Assembly (NCBI GenBank): GCA_030705945.1
Contig: JAUZPS010000155.1
Coordinates: 1 to 9,129, forward strand
Direction: 5' to 3'
DNA length: 9,129 nt
Source: Bacillota bacterium
GTDB lineage: Bacteria > Bacillota > Clostridia > Acetivibrionales > DSM-2933
Numbering within the stretch: position 1 is the stretch's first letter; each line of letters begins with the position of its first letter. The notes beneath the pieces are model-generated. The model worked only from the letters and a program-made list of their open reading frames with translations. It was not told the origin of the DNA and did not search any database. Below, one piece after another: positions 1 to 5,083 of the stretch. Position numbers and translations under genes: made by a program.

Positions 1-80
1 TAAGTAGTAGCAATATAGCGCAAAACACAGGAATCAGGAGATAGGCTATTATAAATTGAAATATAAGTGATATTTAGGCG

Positions 81-109
81 TTGATAAAAATATAAGAGTG
101 TAGTAAAAT
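81..109 (+). promoter_or_regulatory. Sigma-A type promoter of the tRNA-Pro gene
   Basis: TTGATA (81-86) and TAAAAT (104-109) are separated by exactly 17 bases and lie about 20 bases before the tRNA 5' end. This is the layout of a housekeeping (sigma-70/sigma-A) promoter, and transcription should start near 116. No other gene lies between it and the tRNA. Confidence 0.6.
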
Positions 110-129
110 TCTTTTTGTCGCTTGAGAAA

Positions 130-202
130 CGGGGTGTAGCGCAGTTGGTAGCGTGCTTGGTTTGGGACCAAGATGCCGGGGGTTCAAGTCCTCTCACCCC
201 GA
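130..202 (+). tRNA. tRNA-Pro (anticodon UGG)
   Basis: A full cloverleaf can be drawn. The acceptor stem is CGGGGTG (130-136) with CACCCCG (195-201), all seven pairs formed, followed by discriminator A202. The D arm lies around 139-154 with AGTTGGTA in its loop. The anticodon stem is CTTGG (156-160) with CCAAG (168-172), and the loop TTTGGGA places TGG at 163-165. The T arm is 178-194 with loop TTCAAGT. CCA is not encoded, since the bases after the discriminator are CTT, so it must be added after transcription. It is a single-gene unit with its own promoter and terminator. Confidence 0.97.
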
Positions 203-212
203 CTTATAGAGA

Positions 213-254
213 AAACAAAGGGTTGCAGAAATTGCAATCCTTTGTTTTTTTTTA
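213..254 (+). terminator. Intrinsic terminator after tRNA-Pro
   Basis: The arm 213-227 (AAACAAAGGGTTGCA) pairs with 233-247 (TGCAATCCTTTGTTT) over 15 positions with one G-U pair and a five-base loop. The stem runs directly into a T-rich tract up to about 253. It begins 11 bases after the tRNA and separates it from the pectinesterase gene. Confidence 0.9.
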
Positions 255-371
255 TGCTTTAATATCTGTATTTACACTGTATCCAATAAAACTGGTTTTA
301 GAGTCCTATCCATAAAAAAGTGACACATCAAGATATATAAAATGTACCTATAATTATATTCCAATTAAGTT

Positions 372-386
372 TATAATAGTATTATA
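372..386. repeat. 15-bp palindrome in the pectinesterase leader
   Basis: TATAATA-G-TATTATA is a perfect palindrome around G379. It lies 34 bases before the pectinesterase start and contains a -10-like TATAAT (372-377). Another TATAAT is at 349-354. Neither has a recognisable -35 hexamer at 16-18 bases, so I do not call a promoter. The palindrome could be an operator overlapping the promoter, or a chance product of AT-rich sequence. Confidence 0.3.
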
Positions 387-402
387 GTTTTTTACATTTT
401 TT

Positions 403-410
403 GAAGGGGG
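403..410 (+). promoter_or_regulatory. Ribosome binding site of the pectinesterase gene
   Basis: GAAGGGGG lies 10 bases before ATG 421 and supports that start, which also puts a complete signal peptide at the N-terminus. Confidence 0.75.
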
Positions 411-420
411 AATATATTCG

Positions 421-1737
421 ATGGGAAGAATCAGAAAGATTTCTTTGGGATTAACGATTGGGATGGTTTTTCAAGTTATATCCGGTATGGCCTTGATGAA
501 CCGAGCTGAGGCAGCGACACTCGTAGTTGCAAAAGACGGAAGTGGAAGTTACAAAACTGTTCAGTCCGCAATTAATGCCGCTAAAAGCGGTGATACTATC
601 CAAATTAAAAATGGCGTATATTCGGAACAAATAACAGTAACAACTTCAAATATTAGATTAGTAGGACAAAGTAAGGATGGGACTGTAATTACAGCTTCAA
701 ATTATCAGGAAGCTACAGGCGACGCTGAAAAAGCTTCGACAGCAGATATTAGCGCATCAAACTTTTATGCTGAAAATATTACTTTTGTAAACGCTTTTAA
801 TAAAGACAGTACAACATCAACGCAGGACCAAGCTCAAGCTCTCTTTTCAAAGGGAGACAAGCAGGTATATTCTAATTGCGCTTTTAAAGGCCATCAGGAT
901 ACAATTTACAATTATAGTGGAAGACAATATTTTTATAATTGTTATGTAGAAGGCGATGTAGATTTTATCTACGGACCGGCTACAGTTGTTTTTGACAAAT
1001 GCGAGATCTATTCAATCACCAGAGGATCTTCTTCTAATAATGGCTATGTTTGCGCTCCGGCTACCTTGGCGGGAGTTACATATGGTTATTTATTTTACAA
1101 GTGTAAACTGACCAGCAACTGCGCTGCAAAAACTGTTAAATTAGGCCGCGCGTGGAAAAACGAACCAAAAGCGCTTTATAGAGAATGCGAACTTGGCGCG
1201 CATATTGCTGATGAAGCTTGGATTAAGATGAGCTCAACATCTCCGGATCCTGCTAATCTAGATATGTTTGAATACAAAAACACAGGCGCAGGAGCAAATA
1301 CATCAAGAAAGCAATTGGATCCATCTAAAGAAGCAAACTACACTATGGCTAAGTACCTTGCAGGCAGCGATAACTGGAATCCAATTATAAGTGGAACAAC
1401 TTCAACACCTACTCCTACTATCAAAATTACAAATACACCTACACCAACGATAAAAGTCACAAGTACACCTACACCAACCATAAAAATTACAGATACGCCT
1501 ACACCAACTATAAAAATTACAAATACCGCTACGCCAACACCAACGCTGAAAAGCAATGAGGATATAAATGGCGACGGAGTTGTGAACATGTCAGACGTTA
1601 TACTTATAGCCCAAGCCTTTAATAGTGTCAGTGGAAGCGAAGCGTATAACATAAAATGTGATTTGGATAAAAACGGCGCAATAAATATGGCGGATGTCAT
1701 TATAATAGCCGCTAAATTTAATCAAACTATATCTTAG
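421..1737 (+). CDS. Secreted pectin methylesterase (CE8) with C-terminal dockerin
   Basis: Pectinesterase (EC 3.1.1.11) removes methyl esters from homogalacturonan in plant cell walls, opening it to lyases and hydrolases. The 438 residues divide as follows. A signal peptide (basic MGRIRK, hydrophobic core 7-26) has a probable cut after AEA at 31. A right-handed beta-helix CE8 domain spans about 33-320. A Thr/Pro linker with four 10-residue repeats spans about 325-378. A dockerin occupies 381-434. CE8 motifs are all visible: GVYSEQ (65-70), QAQAL (137-141), GHQDT (157-161), DFIYG (181-185) and LGRAW (241-245). By comparison with carrot PME, Gln137, Gln159, Asp160, Asp181 and Arg243 are the active-site set, so the enzyme should be active. 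The dockerin has two Ca-binding loops starting at Asp381 and Asp414, and should anchor the enzyme to a scaffoldin cohesin outside the cell. The gene stands alone, with its own ribosome binding site. Family assignment is secure; the dockerin class is discussed in the findings. Confidence 0.95.
   Translation: MGRIRKISLGLTIGMVFQVISGMALMNRAEAATLVVAKDGSGSYKTVQSAINAAKSGDTIQIKNGVYSEQITVTTSNIRLVGQSKDGTVITASNYQEATGDAEKASTADISASNFYAENITFVNAFNKDSTTSTQDQAQALFSKGDKQVYSNCAFKGHQDTIYNYSGRQYFYNCYVEGDVDFIYGPATVVFDKCEIYSITRGSSSNNGYVCAPATLAGVTYGYLFYKCKLTSNCAAKTVKLGRAWKNEPKALYRECELGAHIADEAWIKMSSTSPDPANLDMFEYKNTGAGANTSRKQLDPSKEANYTMAKYLAGSDNWNPIISGTTSTPTPTIKITNTPTPTIKVTSTPTPTIKITDTPTPTIKITNTATPTPTLKSNEDINGDGVVNMSDVILIAQAFNSVSGSEAYNIKCDLDKNGAINMADVIIIAAKFNQTIS
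1405..1524 (+). repeat. Four tandem 30-bp units encoding the TPTPTIKIT linker
   Basis: Four consecutive 10-codon units encode TPTPT-I-K-(I/V)-T plus a variable Asn, Ser, Asp or Asn (residues 329-368), followed by a degenerate fifth unit (TATPTPTLK). The units differ mainly at third codon positions, so they are diverged copies. Thr/Pro linkers of this kind join catalytic domains to dockerins in extracellular clostridial enzymes and are often O-glycosylated. The repeat is a likely site for unit gain or loss by slippage or recombination. Confidence 0.9.
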
Positions 1738-1738
1738 A

Positions 1739-1783
1739 GCGTTTCATAAAATTCCTTGTTCAAGTTTTGTATGATAAAAACGC
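1739..1783. repeat. Stem-loop directly after the pectinesterase stop
   Basis: GCGTTT (1739-1744) can pair with AAACGC (1778-1783), CATA (1745-1748) with TATG (1770-1773), and CTTG (1755-1758) with CAAG (1761-1764). The stem is interrupted and has no T tract, so it is more likely an mRNA 3'-end structure than a terminator. Confidence 0.4.
1741..1764. repeat. 24-bp repeat, copy 1
   Basis: This sequence (starting GTTTCAT and ending TTGTTCAAG) matches 1984-2007 at 23 of 24 positions in the same orientation. The only difference is T versus A at the seventh base. Copy 1 begins four bases after the pectinesterase stop. Confidence 0.8.
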
Positions 1784-1822
1784 ATTATATTAAATATAAA
1801 TATTTAAAACGGCATAATATAA

Positions 1823-1858
1823 AAAGCGAAGCTAAACAAATTTAAAGCTTCGCTTTAT
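1823..1858. terminator. Terminator-like hairpin, probably bidirectional
   Basis: AAAGCGAAGC (1823-1832) pairs perfectly with GCTTCGCTTT (1847-1856) around a 14-base loop that can lose one more pair (T1833-A1846). On the + strand the stem ends in CTTTATTATT. On the - strand the same stem ends in a run of five T (complement of 1821-1825). It is the first strong stem with a tail after the pectinesterase gene, so it probably ends that transcript, and it could also catch the - strand operon. Confidence 0.6.
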
Positions 1859-1872
1859 TATTGGCTATATAG

Positions 1873-1971
1873 ATAAAAAGCAATTAATCTTTCACATTTG
1901 CCTATCGCAAAATAACGTTAAAGCGTTCGTTATTTTGCTCCGTCAAATGTAAGATTAATAGTGCTTTTTAT
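1873..1971. repeat. Long imperfect palindrome (about 37 bp of stem)
   Basis: The outer arm 1873-1900 pairs with 1944-1971 with three small bulges (T1890, C1893, A1960-G1961). An asymmetric internal loop follows (1901-1906 with 1939-1943). Then GCAAAATAACG (1907-1917) pairs perfectly with CGTTATTTTGC (1928-1938) around a 10-base loop. On either strand the outer stem ends in TTTTTAT, so it can work as a terminator in both directions. An 11-bp direct repeat, TATATAGATAA, lies at both ends (1866-1876 and 1969-1979), like a target-site duplication. Confidence 0.75.
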
Positions 1972-1983
1972 ATAGATAAGGGA

Positions 1984-2007
1984 GTTTCAAAAAATTCCTT
2001 GTTCAAG
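1984..2007. repeat. 24-bp repeat, copy 2
   Basis: This is the second copy of the sequence at 1741-1764, one mismatch apart, 243 bases downstream and in direct orientation. The pair encloses the hairpin at 1823-1856 and the long palindrome. Confidence 0.8.
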
Positions 2008-2012
2008 AGATC

Positions 2013-2066
2013 TATATATTTTGCAATAAACATTTTACATCCATTATTAATATTGCAAAATATATA
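2013..2066. repeat. Perfect 16-bp inverted repeat with 22-base loop
   Basis: TATATATTTTGCAATA (2013-2028) is the exact reverse complement of 2051-2066. There is no T tail beyond the stem, so it is not a typical terminator. It lies just after the second copy of the 24-bp repeat. Confidence 0.75.
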
Positions 2067-2075
2067 CCTTGATTC

Positions 2076-2159
2076 ATAAGTCGCGAAAAGTTCAGCTTTG
2101 ATAGTAAAATGCAGACGTATTAACTGCATTTTTAATGTAAAATCTTTTTCGCAACTTAT
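2076..2159. terminator. Nested hairpins after the cupin gene, likely operon terminator
   Basis: Outer arms 2076-2089 and 2146-2159 pair over 14 positions with one C-A mismatch. Inside, AAAATGCAG (2106-2114) pairs perfectly with CTGCATTTT (2124-2132) around nine bases. The inner hairpin lies about 84 bases after the cupin stop on the - strand and its stem ends in TTTT there, or TTTTT on the + strand. This makes it the first plausible terminator for the nucleotide-sugar operon. The T tracts are short, so it is a modest candidate. Confidence 0.5.
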
Positions 2160-2215
2160 ATACCTAAGTGAACACGTAAGCGAAGATTTTAACGGAAGTA
2201 ATTTCTTCAACATTT

Positions 2216-2617
2216 CTAATCTAGTATTTTCATGATGAAAGTATCAGTATCTGAAGCGTTATACTCCTTTGATGAAACGGCTAGTATAACAAGAGTCTCT
2301 TCTGATTCATTTTTAAAGGCGTGCGCAATATTTGCGGGAACTTTCAAAATGAAATTGTCATTGCTTGATATATTAAGTTCCTGAAGGTTATCATTCTCAA
2401 GGTCTTTTAAGGCAACCTTTGCCGTTCCGCTGACAACGGTAAAATATTCAACTGTTTCTTTATGGTAATGGTTTCCACGCACGCTTTCATGAGTGGAATA
2501 CAGAAGATAAATTTCTTCAATATCAATATCCATGCGGCTTTTCATTGCAATTTTTTTAAGACTGCCCCTTTTATCTTCGAAAGGATTAATTTTTATCAGC
2601 TCAAACCTGTTACTCAT
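2216..2617 (-). CDS. Sugar-modifying cupin, WxcM/FdtA-like
   Basis: This 133-residue protein is a single cupin domain. RGNHYHK (47-53) supplies two of the metal- or substrate-binding histidines (His50, His52). VVSGTAKV (61-68) is the first cupin motif's glycine turn. VPANIAHAF (93-101), with His99, is the second motif. Length and the RGxHxHK signature match the WxcM/FdtA group, whose characterised members are dTDP-4-keto-6-deoxyglucose 3,4-ketoisomerases. The C-terminal cupin of CapF-like proteins and RmlC-like epimerases are related alternatives. It starts inside the last codons of the dehydrogenase gene (8-bp overlap) and is the last gene of the operon, so its substrate should be a nucleotide sugar made there. 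The exact reaction is not determined, because no 4-keto-sugar-forming dehydratase is seen nearby. Confidence 0.75.
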   Translation of the reverse strand: MSNRFELIKINPFEDKRGSLKKIAMKSRMDIDIEEIYLLYSTHESVRGNHYHKETVEYFTVVSGTAKVALKDLENDNLQELNISSNDNFILKVPANIAHAFKNESEETLVILAVSSKEYNASDTDTFIMKILD

Positions 2618-3995
2618 TACACATAACCTCTCTTACATCTTCCAAGCCGACACCTATATAATTAATGCCTGCTTCCTCCATAATAGATTTGTCATATACC
2701 CTTCGACCATCCAATATGACGGGATTCTTCATTAAATCAACGAATTCATCCCTTGAGATGCTGGCAAATTCCGGCCAGCTGGTTACTAAAACCGCAGCGT
2801 CCGCGTCTTGAAGCGCCTGTTTGTAATCAGCGCAAAATGAGAGTTCGCTTGCGTCGCTTGCAAGAGCTTTGTTTGCATTTTCTATAGCTATTGGGTCTGC
2901 CGCAAAAACTTTTGCTTTTTTCAATAAAAGTTCCTTAATGATTATCAAGGATGGAGACTCTCTCATATCGTCAGTATCCGGCTTGAACGCTAATCCTAAT
3001 ACTGCGATCTTTTTATCCTGCAAACTGCCAAGGCTGGCTTCTAATCTTCTAACCAATCTTAAAGGTTGAGTTTCATTGATATCTATTGTAGCATGGAGCA
3101 AATCAGGCGTATAACCTTTACTTTCTGAAAATGATATCAGGGCCTTTACGTCCTTTGGAAAACAGCTTCCGCCAAATCCGCACCCTGCTCTTAAATATTT
3201 AATCATCTCCGGATTTACAAGCTTAGCGCCTTTTTTGGGATTAAACCTTTTGTCAAGAGTAACTGATTCCAGCACTTCTTTGACATCGATTCCTCCTGTT
3301 TCCTCGCATATGGAAGCAATCTCGTTGGAATATGATATCAATGAAGCCAGCAGAGCATTTGAGGTATATTTGATCATTTCGGCGGTTCTCAGATTAACAC
3401 GGATTATAGGAGCCTTAAATTTACTTTTATAGATCTTGTTGATAACATTAAAACTCCTGTCATCATATGCTCCTATCACAATTCTGTCAGGACTCATAAA
3501 GTCCTCGACTGCCTTTCCTTCTCTTAAGAATTCAGGATTCATCGCCAACCCGAATTGTCCAATGCTTTTACCCGACGCAGTTTCAAGAATGCTCTTTACA
3601 ACTGTATCGGTTGTAGTGGGAGCAACTGTGCTTTTTACGCATACAACATGATAACTGTTCTTGTCTCTTAAGATTTGCCCAATTTCATTAGCGCAGCCAA
3701 TAATATAACTTAAATCGATTTTTCCATTTCCGAAGGGGGTTCCAACGGCAATAATCGATACATCTGAACACATAACAGCATATCTTAAGTTGTCTACAGC
3801 CGTTAGATTCCCGTTTGATACGACCTGCTTAAGGATAGGGTCAAGGCCAGGCTCATAGATAGTTGCTTCTTTGTTGTTTATTCTTGTTACTATATCTGTT
3901 TTCTTATCGACGCAGATAACTTTATGACCTTTAGCGGCAAGGCATACACCAGATACAAGGCCTACATAGCCGGTTCCAATAATAGAAATTTTCAT
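2610..3995 (-). CDS. ugd: UDP-glucose 6-dehydrogenase
   Basis: This enzyme oxidises UDP-glucose to UDP-glucuronate with two NAD+ (EC 1.1.1.22) in the cytoplasm. The 461 residues match a full-length bacterial enzyme. The N-terminal Rossmann site GTGYVG (7-12) and acidic Asp30 bind NAD. GTP (85-87) and STVAP (122-126) are further cofactor-domain motifs. NPEFLREG (153-160) and MIKYTSNA (207-214, with Lys209 and Asn213) line the active site. The catalytic cysteine is Cys278 in GCGFGGSCFPKD (271-282). The C-terminal domain begins near 328 with KKIAVLGLAFKPDTDD. ATG is preceded by a strong site, GGGGAGGGA, at 4012-4004. Only two bases separate the gene from the upstream UDP-glucuronate decarboxylase-like gene, which would use its product. 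A GDP-mannose dehydrogenase is the main alternative, but the neighbour favours UDP-glucose. Confidence 0.93.
   Translation of the reverse strand: MKISIIGTGYVGLVSGVCLAAKGHKVICVDKKTDIVTRINNKEATIYEPGLDPILKQVVSNGNLTAVDNLRYAVMCSDVSIIAVGTPFGNGKIDLSYIIGCANEIGQILRDKNSYHVVCVKSTVAPTTTDTVVKSILETASGKSIGQFGLAMNPEFLREGKAVEDFMSPDRIVIGAYDDRSFNVINKIYKSKFKAPIIRVNLRTAEMIKYTSNALLASLISYSNEIASICEETGGIDVKEVLESVTLDKRFNPKKGAKLVNPEMIKYLRAGCGFGGSCFPKDVKALISFSESKGYTPDLLHATIDINETQPLRLVRRLEASLGSLQDKKIAVLGLAFKPDTDDMRESPSLIIIKELLLKKAKVFAADPIAIENANKALASDASELSFCADYKQALQDADAAVLVTSWPEFASISRDEFVDLMKNPVILDGRRVYDKSIMEEAGINYIGVGLEDVREVMCNE
2627..2633 (-). promoter_or_regulatory. Ribosome binding site of the cupin gene
   Basis: AGAGAGG on the - strand lies inside the end of the dehydrogenase gene, nine bases before the cupin ATG (2617-2615). 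It supports the overlapping start and suggests coupled translation. Confidence 0.65.
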
Positions 3996-3997
3996 TG

Positions 3998-5083
3998 TTA
4001 GTTTCCCTCCCCAAACTCATAAGCGCTTTTATACCATTCCATCATCCTTGCCATACCTTCCTCTAATCCAATTCTGGGATAATAGCCTAAAAGCTTTTTA
4101 GTCTTTGAAAGATCTGGGCACCTTCTCTGAGGGTTATCAACAAGGTAGTTTTCATCCTCGCTTAGCTTATATTCAACTTCAACTTCGCCAACTGTCTTTG
4201 CAATAGTCTTTGCCAAGTCAAGCATCGAAACCTCCAGTTGGTCATTTCCTATATTGAAAGCTTCTCCATTGCAATCAGACAGAATTGCCCGCATAAAACC
4301 GCTCATTGCATCACTGATATAACAGAAACTGCGTGTGGGAGAACCATTACTCAGTAACTGGATTTTTTTGCCGTTTAGAGCATTGTTAAAAAAGTCCGGA
4401 ATTACTCTTTTATCATCTATTCGAAGGCCTGGGCCGAACACATTGAAGGGTCTTACAGCTTTTACGGGCAAACCGTATTGATTATAATAGTTTACGCACA
4501 AAGTCTCGCCAAGTCTCTTTGATTCATCATAACATGCTCTTGGGCCGGTGCAGGAAACGTTTCCGTTGTAGGTTTCCGGTGTTGGAATCCATTCCGGAGC
4601 TGGGTTTCCATATATCTCACTTGTGGAGAAGAAAAGAAAACTCTTAATGTTTTTCTTAACCCCAAGGTCTAAAAGGTTTTTTAGGCCCATTACATTTGAT
4701 TCTATGGTTTCTATTGGATACTTTCTGTAAAAGGTAGGCGAAGCGATACTTGCGGCATGAACGATATAATCAATCTTGCCTCTTATTGAAACAGTTTTGG
4801 TCACATCTTTTTTCATAATTTTAAAATTTTTGTTGTTGCTCAAGTGGCTGATTCTATCAGGAATACCGGATATGAAATTTTCGAGGCAAATGACGCGGCA
4901 AGGTTTTTTAAAAAGCTCCCTGTTGCAATAATCCAGAATATCAAGAAAATATCCCCCTATAAAACCCCCGCCTCCGCTTACGAGCCACACGCTTCCCTCT
5001 GCTTTTTTCAATAAGTCTTTAAGGTCGTTGCATATATATTTCACATCTTCATTTATAGTATTATTATAGTTCAAAACAATCAT
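3998..5083 (-). CDS. UDP-glucuronate decarboxylase-like SDR (UDP-xylose synthase)
   Basis: This extended short-chain dehydrogenase has 361 residues. The NAD site is GGGGFIGG (37-44). The catalytic motif STSEIYG (153-159) carries the Thr-Ser-Glu arrangement of UDP-xylose synthases. GPRACYDESKR (180-190), with Tyr185 and Lys189, is the hallmark of UDP-glucuronate decarboxylases (EC 4.1.1.35). RPFNVFGPG (211-219) and TRSFCYISD (250-258) are substrate-side motifs. The reaction would convert UDP-glucuronate to UDP-xylose, using the product of the adjacent dehydrogenase. About 30 extra residues precede the nucleotide-binding fold. The ATG overlaps the previous stop as ATGA, but GGGAG touches that ATG directly. 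The TTG at 5074-5072 (codon 4) is nine bases from GGGAG and may be the true start. A dTDP-glucose 4,6-dehydratase is less likely, because the motif has Ser-Glu rather than Asp-Glu. Confidence 0.82.
   Translation of the reverse strand: MIVLNYNNTINEDVKYICNDLKDLLKKAEGSVWLVSGGGGFIGGYFLDILDYCNRELFKKPCRVICLENFISGIPDRISHLSNNKNFKIMKKDVTKTVSIRGKIDYIVHAASIASPTFYRKYPIETIESNVMGLKNLLDLGVKKNIKSFLFFSTSEIYGNPAPEWIPTPETYNGNVSCTGPRACYDESKRLGETLCVNYYNQYGLPVKAVRPFNVFGPGLRIDDKRVIPDFFNNALNGKKIQLLSNGSPTRSFCYISDAMSGFMRAILSDCNGEAFNIGNDQLEVSMLDLAKTIAKTVGEVEVEYKLSEDENYLVDNPQRRCPDLSKTKKLLGYYPRIGLEEGMARMMEWYKSAYEFGEGN
4004..4012 (-). promoter_or_regulatory. Ribosome binding site of the UDP-glucose dehydrogenase gene
   Basis: GGGGAGGGA on the - strand is embedded in the last codons of the upstream gene, eight bases before ATG 3995-3993. 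It is one of the strongest sites in the operon. Confidence 0.8.

Larger units (their letters stand above)
1738..2215. other. 478-base convergent spacer rich in inverted repeats, no gene seen
   Basis: This stretch lies between the stop of the + strand pectinesterase gene and the stop of the - strand cupin gene. It holds at least five hairpin-forming sequences, listed separately, and two copies of a 24-bp sequence. The only open frame of any size, an 81-codon frame at 2213-1968 on the - strand, has no ribosome binding site, starts three bases after the cupin stop, runs through three hairpins and gives a product I do not recognise. I treat it as noncoding. Confidence 0.7.

Noticed and set aside
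115..315. 66-codon open frame on the + strand
   Set aside because: It reads through the tRNA-Pro gene and its terminator. The GVAQLVACLVWDQDAGGSSPLTP stretch is the usual artefact of translating a tRNA, and there is no ribosome binding site.
1405..1524. Regularly spaced repeats as a CRISPR array
   Set aside because: The 30-bp units are contiguous without unique spacers and lie in frame within the pectinesterase gene as a linker.
1338..1700. 120-codon open frame on the - strand
   Set aside because: It is antisense to the repeat linker and dockerin of the pectinesterase gene. Its repetitive VGVGV sequence is simply the complement of the Thr/Pro repeats.
1968..2213. 81-codon open frame on the - strand after the cupin gene
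   Set aside because: No ribosome binding site, no recognisable domain, and it runs through three inverted repeats and one copy of the 24-bp repeat. Most likely noncoding.
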